A stretch of DNA of 64,000 bases from Lota lota (taxonomy: Eukaryota > Chordata > Actinopteri > Gadiformes > Lotidae). Made by a program: the position numbers and the translations under genes. Each line of letters opens with the position of its first letter. Within the stretch, counting starts at the first letter, position 1. Location of the stretch: positions 186,001-250,000 of the forward strand of contig JACYXH010000446.1 in assembly GCA_026745465.1 (NCBI GenBank). The letters are read 5' to 3'. This document shows, piece after piece, positions 26,525-38,340 of the stretch. The notes under the pieces are model-generated. The model ran no database searches, had not been told where the DNA came from, and worked only from the letters and a program-made list of their open reading frames with translations.

Positions 26525-28265
26525 CAGTGTGTTGTGGAGTGCTGTCTGTGGGGAAATGTCGACATTTGGTAAACTGTGTTCTGTTTGGCTGGCATGACTG
26601 AACTTCACATTTAAAGTCCCTCTGCACGGCAAATTCACACTTTTATCTCGGGATACAACGTGGGCCATTAAGGTTATCTGCTGTGTCAGCAGATAACAGG
26701 AAAACGGTCGATTAACGACCAAGTGTTTTGGGCTAAGCCTGTCTTTTTCTATGTTTATATGCCAATACAACCACTGCTATTGATGTCATCACATCATTAA
26801 AAAAAATACAACATTGGCCTAGACTAGCTTTTGTATATCGATAATGGCATCAGCCAAAAACCTGCATCTCTTTACTTTTATCTATTGGGTGAGCGTTTCC
26901 TGGATTCAAAAAGTATCATTACAATAATAAGTCATTAAGTCATTGGCACATTCCTTGATTTATCAAGGGGATTCTATTGAATAGGTGACTCCATTTCTTT
27001 ACACAGTTCATGTGTTTATATTGTGTTTGTGTGTTTATTGCATTGTGTAAACCCTAAACATAAGAAAAAAGAACTGAATAAAACCATTTAAATGAATGAA
27101 CACCATTCCATCATTAACTACAGATCTGGTAACCATGACGGCCTCAAAATCCCAACTAAAACCCAAAGCATGTGATTCACCACCCCCATCTCCACTGGGT
27201 TCAGAGCCACAACATTCACTCAAAGGACATGATCCTGTCTAGACACATATACATAATCTACAGTTGATCCATGTAAGTGTTCCACTAAAAACATTACATC
27301 TTAATCCCAATGCACTGCATCCGTGCTATAGGGTCATGTGACTGTCATGTATTCAGCTGTGCATGGTAGTAGTGTGAACGCACTGAGGCAGATAGATCCA
27401 CCATCTCTAGAAGCATATAGAGTCCATAAGCTGCAGAAGCAAACACTCGACCTACATTTTTACATAAGATACGGAAGCAGTAATATGATGGATTTAATAG
27501 GGATGTGCTGGTCGTGCAAGACACGCTAGAGTATCGCATTAGCCATGACTGAAAGAGAATCCCTCAAGCTCATTACATATAATGCGGTGGATGGGTTTCG
27601 CTTTCGCTTTCCCACTCAATAAACTGTATATGATTTTTCCCATACACCGACAACACCTTCACAGGATCAAAAATAACAAGAAATAAACGACTACACCTCC
27701 CGTTGCACGTGTGCAGGTGTAACTATGGCGACGCAGACATCTTGGTTTTAAGACAAACTTGTAGAGGAACAATACTGTAGTGTTCCTGTTGCTGCCTGTT
27801 AGAGGAACTTGCAGTGTGACAACAGGAACAACAGAATCACTGCCTCTCTTTATCCCTTATTTTTTTGTTTTTCATGCTTGTTTTGTTTTCTATACTCAGT
27901 TTACTTTATTCTTTCACTTTATTTATTGTTGCTTTTAACTGATTGTTGAGTTTGTGATAAATGCACTATAAATATGTGATCATTGGTATTATTGTTACTG
28001 TTCAGTTTAACCTAAAGCACAGATATTGACATTGTGCTGTACCACCAAAATATAAACATGCATATTGTGTAGCACATGCCCAGCATCAATAAATTATAGG
28101 AAAACCAAGATATGACTGCATTAGTGAAATTAAGTTTGTCTTGGAGTATTGCCTGGATCGGCGTGTGTGTGTGTGTGGTTATGTGCATGTGTGTGTGTGT
28201 GTGGGTTGATGCGAAGTGGATGTGTGTGTGAGTGTGTATGCATAGATGTCGGTGTGGTTATGTGC

Positions 28266-28326
<61 letters not shown>

Positions 28327-29159
28327 GAGTGGATGTGTTTCTGTGTTTATATGTGTGTGCGCGTGCGTGGTTGAGTGCGTGCATGTGTGTGTGTGTCTGT
28401 GGAGAGGTTGTCCTCAGTAGATCCTTGTTGTGCGTCTTACTAGAGTGGAGAGAGAGTAGATAACACAGCAGAATGCCATAGTGAGTCCTGGGGGTAAACA
28501 AACATGACCACAGTCACTGTAGCGTGTCACACAACGAATCGCTGCAGTCAAGTGACCCCCAGCATTGAAGAGAGACATTGAGAAGATCTTGAGCTTGTTT
28601 GACCACCATTTTGAAGAGTCAAAGAGAGAGGTGGCAAAGGGATTGTTTTCTTTTCCAACAGTCACACAATAAACCAATGGCTCAAATTCAACGACAAACT
28701 TAATAACTCTGAGACTATGGTCTTCCATTAAATATCACCAACCATTTAAAAGAAAGCGAGGCCTCTTAGCTATTTTGCGAGTTGATCCAGGATAAGTACT
28801 ACATAAAGAGACAAGAATATCTCCCTACACATTGAAATAATGGCATGTTTTCCCTCCCTATTCTTACCGCGCACAAGTGGCCAATAAGAACTTCAGGCCT
28901 CGGAAATTACTTGGTTGAATGGCCATGGGTTCTGAAGCACTCTTGTATTGAACTTCCCTTTTGCTCAATTCAATGGCCTTTCATTAGAGCGGGAATTTAC
29001 CACCCCTGCAAAAGGGGCCCTTCTACCCCTTCCTCGCATTGATAAAAAATTTGGAGAAGACGAAGAGAAGAAAGTTTCAAAGACCTGCTCGGTCATTGTG
29101 ACACACGGAGAACTGCAACTGGGATGTCTCAAAAGAAGGAACAGAAAGAGAAAGACAAT

Positions 29160-29375
29160 TACATAGATAATATTTCTAATAAATATATAATAATTCTTCT
29201 AACTCTCCACGCCTCTCTGCCCCTCTAATTGTACGGTATTTTGAATATATATTTTTTAGGATTATTTTATGTAACCTTTTATTGATATGTTTTTTTTTAT
29301 TCCTGACTCGTGTCTTGTTGTAAAGTGTCTCTGAGAACCTAGAAAAGCAGTATATGAATAAAAAGCATTAATATG
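29160..29375 (+). mobile_element. Truncated LINE 3' end (tentative)
   Basis: The sequence ends in 'gtaaagtgtctctgagaacctagaaaagcagtatatgaataaa' style wording, which I recognise as a common tail of teleost L2/CR1-like LINEs. The coding part is absent, so this is a 5'-truncated insertion. The family is assigned from memory. Confidence 0.5.
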
Positions 29376-29484
29376 ATTAAAATACCCTTGTTCTTTTTCA
29401 ACGCTTTTTCGCTGCTGGTGTTTAGTCATTCAGCAGGCATTTATATTCAAAGCATTTTAAAGTGAATTTGTAGCTTCATGTCAT

Positions 29485-29617
29485 TAGAGAGAAGGTTGGG
29501 GTTAGGGGGCATCTTGCTCAAGGCAGCCTACAAGTCGACTGGGAACATTAGGGTTCTAACCCAGAACATTTAGACTGGGAGTCCAACGCCCATAAACACT
29601 AGACTATCCTCCCCTGC
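29485..29617 (-). mobile_element. tRNA-derived SINE copy
   Basis: The reverse complement reads 'aggatagtctagtg', then a degenerate B box (ctgggttagaaccc) and a body 'tgtaggctgccttgagcaag'. That body recurs in the copies at 30.9 and 41.9 kb. The B box is mutated from GGTTCGAACC. Confidence 0.6.
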
Positions 29618-29799
29618 ATATTGTATTAATAAATCACGGCTTTTTGTTGAAATTAACCTGTGTATGCATCCCATGACGACTCCCTGTAATCTTCTGCTGA
29701 TGCAGCTTTTAATAAGGGAGGGGTGAGGTGGTTACCATGGTGACAACGCTGCTCAAACATCCCATGGTAACTGCATTCAAGCATTCAAATGAGACAATA

Positions 29800-29800
29800 G

Positions 29801-29835
<35 letters not shown>

Positions 29836-29855
29836 GTGTGTGTGTGTGTGTGTGG
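29800..29855. repeat. (CTGT)n(GT)n compound microsatellite
   Basis: About nine CTGT units followed by about ten GT units. Confidence 0.93.
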
Positions 29856-30837
29856 GAGGGGGGAAAGGTACATGCAAATTACATCTACACCACACCGTGG
29901 AGTCACTTGACCCTTGACTTCTCGTCATTACCCATGCAACAGAATATAGGTCAGTGATTATGCCGTGCTTAACGTATGGCTTTACATTATTCATAGCATG
30001 CTACTCTTCCACTCAAAAAAGATCTCCATGCAGCCACGCAACCTTGCAGAGTGGAGGTGGTGGTGGTGGTGGAGTTCAGCGCGGAGCTCAGAAAGTTCCG
30101 GAGTTCTGTTGCCTACGCCACCACAGTTGGGCTTTGAATGGTTGTATACCTTGTACTGAAAAGGAGTATTATCGCTGTCGTTGTTTCCAGTGGTTAGGCT
30201 TTAAAAGGGGTCCTGTGTAGGAGTACCCACTTTACCTCTTAGGACTGAGGCAGAAATTCAATATCATTGTTTAAGGTCTTCCAAGTTTTATTGTATGAAC
30301 ATGAAGTAAAGATGTTGAGTTATAGCCATACCCAGTTTTGTAGCCTAGATTCATTACAATTAGTAGATGTTTTCGTAAAATTAAATTGAAATATAAGATT
30401 TGAAATATCACAAAGAAAAGTATTAGACTTTAGATGAACATATACATCAATACAACACAGTTCACAATTGTATTGTGTACATTTTGAATTCCGAAGTGTA
30501 CACCGATATATCGTATGTGCGGCATATTCCCCCTATGATTAATGTGGTCATACTTGTTACTCACATCCCCCAGCCCTACAAACGCCCCCTCAGGGCAACA
30601 TCAGTGTAATGATCCCGCCGTACAACAGAAATAGATCATTTGGAAGGATAGTGTAGTCAGCCGAAATGTCGGTGACAATGTACCTTGAGTAGGATGCCAA
30701 ACCCATACTATCTTAATTCACGGTAAGTCCCTTTGGATAAGTCTGCTAAATTAGTAAATAATAATAAATTAGTAATAGCTGAGTTGTTCATATCTGCCAA
30801 CTGGCATACTGTCTAAGCCTATAGTAAAGGTGTTTTT

Positions 30838-30985
30838 CCTAAAGTTACTTCAGATACACATCAGGAGCTGGTAAGGGTTAGACATTTTGTTCAAGGATGC
30901 CTACAGGTAGGGGATCGGGGATCGAACCAACAACTTTTCAGCAAGAAGTTGGACACCCCACCCTATCCTGCCCCTCAGTGAGCAG
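30838..30985 (-). mobile_element. tRNA-derived SINE copy
   Basis: On the minus strand it starts 'gggcaggatag', has B box 'ggttcgatccc' and the shared body 'tgtaggcatccttgaaca'. It belongs to the same family as the copies at 29.5, 32.0, 41.9 and 44.7 kb. Confidence 0.65.
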
Positions 30986-31379
30986 ATATGTGGTCAGAAA
31001 AAGACATCACAGGATCCGCCTATTGGAGAAATCAACTAAATGTATGGTAGTGTGCATCATAGTCTGTTATAAATGCATTATGTAACTGGGGAAATGTCCC
31101 TGCTACGATCGTGAAACATGGCTCCGCTCTGCTCTACGTCAGAGGAGGACATGACAAACGACAGAATCAGCGGCAAATGAAAGTTTACAAACCACCCCTA
31201 TTGCTCATTAAGGCACTTCTACGAAGAGCGCTCACGAATCAACGATTTATTGATGCAGGGCTCTTTCATCAACTGTTTTACCCTCCGCCTTACTACCATA
31301 ATGACTTCACTCAATCACAAACACACACACAGAAATGCAGACACACACAAACGCACATGGACACTCACTCAAACAGGCG

Positions 31380-31465
31380 CGCGCACACACACACACACAC
31401 ACACTCTAACACACATGGTCACCCCACTCAAACAAGTGGCAACACACACACACACACACACTCTA

Positions 31466-31502
<37 letters not shown>
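31380..31502. repeat. Interrupted (CA)n cluster
   Basis: Three (CA)n blocks are separated by short unique spacers. Open frames across them are His/Thr repeat translations. Confidence 0.9.
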
Positions 31503-31505
<3 letters not shown>

Positions 31506-31989
31506 CCTTTTGTTTAATGAAATATGCCGCTGGTCGTACGTTTGCTGGTGTTCGGCAAACAAAACCAAAAAAAGCCATCCATTCAACCCCCCATTTTATC
31601 GTCACAAAAGGCGAGAGACAGCTGTCAGCTGCTGAGGAGCACCAGTGTTTGCCAGGCACCCCCCCTCCCCCCACCAGCAGCCACCCCATTCAGGCACCGT
31701 TGCTGTCTTTGAGCGGCGCCACGGCATTGAAAGAAGAAAAAGTCCTGCTGCTTCTGCTTGTCCTGGCAGCAGAGCGGGCCGATCCGAACATCAACACGCG
31801 GCCCTATTTGTTCGTATTGTTCTCCGGCTGCCTCATTACAACAAGGAACCTCCAGAGATTCTGGTACCCTGTAGAGCCTGATGAATACCTCTGTCGTCCG
31901 GGGCAACCACTTCAACCTTTTGGTTAATGACTACTGTTGATTTCTAGCATTCCCTGGACAGATGTAAAAGTAAAGGACGACTGGTAACT

Positions 31990-32150
31990 TTAGAACGTGT
32001 TCTATTGGCGGGAAGGTGCTGTAGTGGCTGTGTGGGAGGGCAGGATAGTGTAGTGGCTAGGGTCACTGCCAAAAGGTACTGGGTTCGATCCCCTAGTCTC
32101 CGCAGCCTACGTGTGATTATGTGATAGCCTGGAACCCCCTTAGTGCCCAA
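31990..32150 (+). mobile_element. tRNA-derived SINE copy
   Basis: 'ggcaggatagtgtagtggct' near 32,039 is the head (A-box side) and 'gggttcgatcccc' near 32,082 is an intact B box. This is the clearest plus-strand copy of the family. Confidence 0.7.
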
Positions 32151-32159
32151 ATTTGACAA

Positions 32160-34994
32160 GGCATGATGCAGGAATCACGTACTTCACATCACAAACAAAT
32201 AGACTACTGTATTGAATCTAAACAAATCTGATCTCTATAATCATCTTTGCCAAGGACAGACATAGGTTGGGTCAATGGGTTTTCAGTTATAAGAATAGCC
32301 TATCACCTGTGTTTGATTGTTACCTTTTGTGTTTGATACAGCAGTACTGTATTCTTCTCCATGTTTATAACACCCTGATGTTGAATCCATCCCCCTATTA
32401 TATCCTGAAACACGCTCGTTCATTCCAGCCAGTGGTTATCTCAGTTTCCCGACTTGATTCCGGCTCTGATGGTATTAATCGTATTTCCCTCTCTGCTTCC
32501 AAGTCTCTAATCGACTCTAATAGGCCTGCTGCCAACCCGCGGCAGCAGGCCACGTACACGTGTGTGTGTGTGTGGCAGAGAAACACATTGCTTGTGGAGC
32601 CATGGATCACGCAGCCAGAGAGCCATCGTATAATTACAGATCTATAATTCATCGATCGTGCAAGGATTGGCCACTGAACCACTGGCATTCCATTCCTCGG
32701 GGGTCGGTGCCAGGTAGAATCAGGTGATCTAATAAAGTCCACTGCACATAGCTACACAGCTGATCTATAGGGCTGGTTGCGAATACGAAAGGGGAAATGT
32801 CTCTTTTTCATCATTATATTCGTCATTGATATATAGGTCGCCTAACATAATGAACTACAAACTACAAGACAACCACAGTAACCTTCAAGCCACATAAGTG
32901 ACATAAAACATATTCTATAATATTTCAAAATCCACATTGTGATAAATTCTCTCTCTAAAATCGTTTTATCCTCAGAATTAGTGTCATTATGATGTTATAC
33001 CACAGGGAAAGATAGATAATACTGTTGAATTATCATTAAATCGCCAGCACCGGACACATTTCGAATGGGTTTTGGTACAGGAATGACTTTAACTGACTTA
33101 CTAGCTACAAGTATCACACCAGCCCAGATACAGCCGCTTCTTTTAAGAGTGAAACCTATTATTTGTCAATGTACTATTTTCTTCTACAGTCGCTGACGAC
33201 AGGTAGGCCGTTATACCGGGGGACTACCTGTCACACAGCGCAGAAAAGACCACCCAGATTGAGGCGACATCTCTCCGCAAGGGTCTCCATTCTGTACGGT
33301 AGAGACATTTTCTGAATGCAACCCAGATGTCAACCGATGCCCAAAGCTATATCCTGTCGCTCTGAAGAACCAAGCAGTAGGGGAACTGCCCTACATTTCC
33401 ACTGCCATTTCAACTGATTGTAGTTGAAACTATATTAACATCTAGCGTTAGTATAGTATTTCATTCACTGGTGAACTGGTTCGAACCCAGCAGGTACTAG
33501 GTACAATGGTTTGTGTATTGTATGACAACCACACATTTGATTATTCTAAATCTAAAAGCTTTGGCTAATTCCTGAAGAAGGGTGGGCCTACTGCCAGGCC
33601 TGGGGGGGGTAGTTGAAATGCCACTGAGGCCACATGAGGTTAAACAACACAGTTACATTTAGCCTACATATTTGATTAGAACCATGTTTTATGTTTAATT
33701 TATGTCTGCGCTTATATCATCAATTCAATTTCAACCTGTTTGTCTTTTTAGGCGTACATTTTTTTTTTTTAATAAGCCTTATTTGACCCCGCTGGTGTGA
33801 TTATTTTCCCTTTTTTCTGTTGTCAAATGCTTTTTAACCAGACAGATTTATCTGCGTTTGTCTGTATTGGTCCACGTCTATTACATGTCACAGCACATTC
33901 CTGCACTTACTACATTGTAGAGTCTGAATCTTTAATGAACACAATGCTCATGGAACAGTTATCTCGGTCAGGTCTACACAGAGCATCGAGTAAAACCCTA
34001 TTCTGATATAAAAACTCGATATAATATAGAGCGATTGATGAAAGGCAGTTTTTGGCCAAATATCTGGAAAGGTCGCAGCTTAAGCGACCGTCTCCTCCTC
34101 TTGGAGGAAAAGGACTGTGGGATAAACACAGGGTTTAGGGGCCGCTGGTAAGACCGCTCTGTGATGTGTTTTGACACAGGGGTCAGCTCAAATCAAACTT
34201 TTCTTCGGGAGACCATAGGGCCATTCAGACAGCGGAGGCATGGCTCACCATTTCGTTGGATCACATTCATTCATTGTTTATGAGCAATGTTGATTTAAGT
34301 CACATCCATTGCCAAGATACGAGAGGGAATCTGGACTAGTGTGTGAACTTGGAATGCTTCTTAGTTTTCTTAAGGGAAAGGTTTCATAAGGGGTAGGTTG
34401 CTAAAAAGGGTGGATTACTTAAAGGGCTAGGGGTGGGTAGGTTACTTACAGGAATAGGTATTTTAAGGAGTAGACGCAGTAAAACAGATTATTAAAGTCA
34501 ACAGTCAAAATGTGGGAAGGGTGTGGTTTTATAGCATTCAGAGAGAACCAACTGCCTACTACTGTTTACTTTCAGATAAAATCCCAAAGGTTTTTGGATG
34601 GAATTGTGCGCCTGGCCGGCTCACTCTTTCAGTGAGATCACAAGTAATATTTTGTTTGTATTTATATATAAATAAAACAATATAATTTGTGATAACTATC
34701 TATTATTATGATTATTACTATTTTTGCATTAGATGCTTAGCATCACATAGCAAAAGCACCGCTGCCTGAATCTAGTAGTCTACTTAATAGCGACTTCTGA
34801 TTTCAAGCCAAATAGGCCTTGATCCAACTGGCCGGGGCCCAAACCTGCAATGCATTATGGATGGACTAAACGAGTTGAATCTGTGCTGGGGTTGGAATGA
34901 ATGCCCTCTCTTTATACAACATAATTACAATGTATTAAGGAACAATCTTTGCAGACCACCCAGCGTTACCCCCCTGACTACTTCAGGGACTATG

Positions 34995-35025
<31 letters not shown>

Positions 35026-36570
35026 TGCCTGTCATCTTGTCACCCCCCCCCCCCCACCCCCCCCCAGAGAGGGAACATCTGTCAGTGCAGAATATGTCCG
35101 CCTGATCCATGAGATGAGCCTTTGTTACCGTGGAGATGCCATCAAGAGACCCGGGATTGAATCGGTTTGCAGTGTTGATGGGGTTTTAAACCAAAAAACT
35201 ATATTGAAAGGTTCCCGTTGTTGTGCGTGAAGTACAGCATCTCCCTGGATCCCCACACAACGGAGATATTTAGATGTGTCATCCTTTCTTTTTAGAGTGA
35301 CAGAGAGAGAGAGAGAGACGGACTCTACGCAGTTCAATAAGACAATGTGTTAAAGTCCCTAAGCGCTACAGAGCCTTTCCTCTTTGCCGTCAGAACAGCT
35401 GCATACTTTCAATAATACATACTGTCTGGCTGGCTGGCAAGTTCAACACAATCCCAGCCATCCTAAAACCAACTGACAACACTTTCCCCTCGCTGCTTCC
35501 TGCATTCTGAAAAGACCTTTGGCTGGGGTTTTCGAAGATACCATTAGTATTGAAGATTGTTAAAAATTAAATGTATAAATATATCAATATGGCTTGAATG
35601 TAAGTGTGTCACTTATATAGCAATCCAAAAACAGTGTCTGGAGACTTTGATTTGCATGCATTTGCTGTCCAAAAAATTATAAATAACAAAGAAACACGAG
35701 ACTACGCATATAATATGGAGAGTCTCAGCGGGAATGTCAACGTTAGAGCCGTATCAAACCTATTTACTAAGACATAGACGATGGATGACAACTTTAACAT
35801 TTCATCAGTGGCCCCCGGCATTCAATGGAAATACCTTAATGTTGAACAAGTCATCTATGACAAAACCCTTTGAAAGTTTTACCAAATAGGAAATAGGTTG
35901 ATGACGATGAGGATGGTGAGGTGACAATGAATAAATCTGACATGAATCATGTTTCATCTAATGTTGAATCGAATATATTTTTTGCTGTGGTTTCACCAGG
36001 TTGTGTGTGGCTGGTGGTGGATACAAAGCTAATTTAAAATCAATATCTAACTGGTGAATTAGGCAGCTCTCCGGTAGAAGACTATCAAAGAGATTTGACA
36101 CAGTTATTCAGTGAGAACAACATCCCATTTCAAATTGAATGCCATGGCCTTTGACAGCCTTTATTCAAATTTAACTTGTTTTACCTTGTAAGCCACTTAC
36201 CTCACTCGTAATACAGACTACACAAATGCTTTTGTTGTTACTTGTTTGAAAATCCCCTTGACTTCCTCTAAAACGAACAATGTTTTATGATTGTATCTGG
36301 TTTCAGACTTTAATATTGACACTCAAATGTGCTGGGATCCTTCTGATAACTGGGACTCGGGTAGGCCCAACATCTGTACTTTATAATAAAATCCAGTAGT
36401 AGCCATACTTTCACGACAATCAGTATCGCCCCCAGAGTGTGTTCTCCATATCAGACACCCATAGGCGGCTGTCCCTGGGTCCAGCCCGCAGCAGCCCAGG
36501 CCCAGCCACATCTCTGCCTACCAGCACAGCCGCCGATGGGGAGTTGGGTTCAGCCTTAATTTGGTGTTGC
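32160..36570. other. Non-coding; probably intron 1 or 3' side of samd5
   Basis: Contains a GC-mixed stretch, a poly-C/poly-G-prone block at 34,998-35,066 and AT-rich sequence. samd5 is transcribed leftward from 37.4 kb, so this is likely within its first intron. I searched for the expected last exon (residues like VPMAGILEYLMNWPK) by eye and did not find it. Confidence 0.45.
34998..35066. repeat. Poly-C tracts (about 27, 14 and 9 C)
   Basis: Three C runs with short interruptions. They are i-motif or G-quadruplex capable and a likely source of sequencing length errors. Confidence 0.9.
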
Positions 36571-36577
36571 GGATATG

Positions 36578-36845
36578 TGGAGTGTGTGTGGATGATGGCT
36601 GGTTTAAGCAGCCTCACCTGGCCCGAGTGAGACTGATGGGACTCTGGGGCTGGGTGAGGCTGCACACCTGTTGTGAATTGAGCAATCTATGTGCACAGGT
36701 TAGACCAGCCATCAACCCACACACTTAAGGAGATATCCTACATGGCAGCATGGATCACCAGCATCATGTATATTGTCTGCAAACCTTACACTACACCGGC
36801 TTTCAACACCACCACCCTGCGTCCTTGTCTGGAGGAGCCCAGGAA
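36578..36845. mobile_element. Foldback (MITE-like) repeat, copy 2, next to the samd5 donor
   Basis: It shares 'gatgatggctggtttaagca' and the inverted 'ttagaccagccatcaaccca' with the copy at 20,992-21,300, and similarity continues to 'tctggaggagccca'. It lies in the first intron of samd5, ending about 50 bp beyond the exon 1 splice donor at 36,895-36,896. Confidence 0.7.
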
Positions 36846-36896
36846 AAGTCCCCTAGAAGGAGTGTGGCAGACGCAGATATACAGACTTTGTCTTAC

Positions 36897-37391
36897 CTTG
36901 TGGGTATAAGGTGCTTTGCTCAAGTTGATCCCATCTTTGGCCAGTTTATCCCTGATCAATATCTTGAGCTTCAGTTTGGGATAAGTAACGAAGTCATTAC
37001 AATCGGTGAACCTGGGGTTGTGGTTGCCAGGGCAGGAGGCTTGGTGCCTGATGGCCGAGGTCCCGGTGCCCTCCCTGCTGGTTCCCCACAGCTTCCTCTC
37101 CTTCTCCAGCTGAAGGGGAGCAGGACGATGGGAGCCATCTGGGTCCAGCGGCTCCAGGGTGAAATAGTATCCAGGTGACTTTCTGTGATCTGCCTCTCTC
37201 AGCCTCGCCACGGCGCTCAGCAGCCTGTGTCTGTGGTACTCTACGCTGACACCGATGGCATCGAGGTCCGGCTCCCCAATTTGCTTGCAAACTTCCAAGT
37301 CATCATAGCCATTATCCACAAACGCCTCCACATATTGAGCCAGCTTTAGGGTCGATAGCCAGTCAAACACAAGGGTTGCTCCTTGGGTCAT
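36897..37391 (-). CDS. samd5: samd5, first coding exon (SAM domain-containing protein 5)
   Basis: This exon encodes 165 residues. A SAM domain covers about residues 7-73, with the hallmark stretches VFDWLSTLKLAQYVEAFVD, NGYDDLEVCKQIGEPDLDAI and a closing RLLSAVARLRE helix. A KSPGYYFTLEP segment follows, then the conserved tail YPKLKLKILIRDKLAKDGI ... LSKAPYTHK. Human SAMD5 (about 173 residues, from memory) aligns along its whole first exon, including the tail. The start ATG has A at -3, and an in-frame TAA lies 12 codons upstream. The donor is AAG|GTAAGA (36,895-36,896), so the frame that continues to 36,786 is intron. SAM domains mediate protein-protein contacts; the specific role of SAMD5 is poorly defined. 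The neighbour order with stxbp5 supports orthology. The last exon (about 20 codons) was not located. Confidence 0.93.
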
Positions 37392-38340
37392 TGTGAGAGA
37401 GGATAGAGCCCGAGGTGGCTTGTCTTAACAGCACTAAATCGCATGAGAGTTTCAGTCATAACCCCCCTTCTATCCCAAAGTAAGACCAGGTTCAAGAAAA
37501 CACACGCCGTATTGGTTGTTGTCGAAGCGGCAAAAACGCAGTTGACAACCATTAAGACCACTGCACAGTTGCACTAAGCATTGTTGCGGTCATCTCGACA
37601 CAGAAGTTTCAGCCTAATGATAAAGTCAAGCCTCCTTCAGGTAACTTGAACTATGGTCACTTCCCTCCGTTTTCCCACACGTCAAACCCGTTTTCAACTC
37701 CTCATGAAAAAAACCGTCGTTATCCAATTTCTAACAAGATATCAAGTTAGAAGACAGAAAACAGGGGTTTACCGTACTTGTCGTCCTCAGACGGGATTAG
37801 ACGCTTTTGTTTCATTCATAGTCCGGCAGTAAATGCAGCTCGATCGCTTTAATCCCCAAACTGTAAACAATCCCGAATGCCAGGTAATAAAAGGCCTACT
37901 AGCCTACAATTAAATGCAATAACGCAAATACAAGTCCGGAGATAATGTCCCTATAGCTTGGCTTTCCGTGTGCACTTGACGATGCTTTCTTGCGGGAGAT
38001 TCAAGTTTAGTTGGCTCCATCCGCCAGCGGCCAATGTGTGATGCTGGGGAGTCAGCCACACTACGCCACGTTTGATTTCCACCGACACAATGCGTCGGCC
38101 TGGACTCTGGCTCCCCCTGCTGGCTGTGATGCGTAAAGCACGCTGAGTACGCGGAATAGACGCAACTTTTTCCTTCATTACAAACCAGTGAACCAGTGGG
38201 CCAGCGAAGAAAAACAGAGGGTGACCAGACTACAACACTGTCAAATGAATACATCAGCATTAATTTAGTAGCCCTACTGTGTGCTGCGAATGTTTCTGCA
38301 AGTCTCACGCAAAAACACGTAGACAAATAAAAGCCGAGAA
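37392..38340. other. 5' flank of samd5, no further gene
   Basis: This stretch should contain the samd5 5' UTR and promoter. No obvious TATA box or CpG-dense core was identified. Open frames on either strand lack recognisable domains. Confidence 0.5.

Larger units (their letters stand above)
21301..29150. other. Intergenic, no gene seen
   Basis: Contains (TA)n near 23,866-23,930 with (GT)n and poly-G to 24,020, a 9-bp minisatellite at 24,568-24,695, (CA)n near 24,798-24,825, perfect palindromes near 25.5 and 25.9 kb, (GT)n at 26,449-26,523 and a (GT)n cluster at 28,160-28,400. No coding exon was recognised. Confidence 0.55.

Noticed and set aside
31250..31927. 225-codon plus-strand open frame
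   Set aside because: The first half is a (CA)n translation. The second half resembles no protein I know and overlaps another open frame. Not enough to call a gene.
36786..36896. Continuation of the samd5 frame beyond residue 165
   Set aside because: A good donor (AAG|GTAAGA) follows the conserved YTHK residues, where human SAMD5 also changes exon. The remaining frame does not match the known tail.
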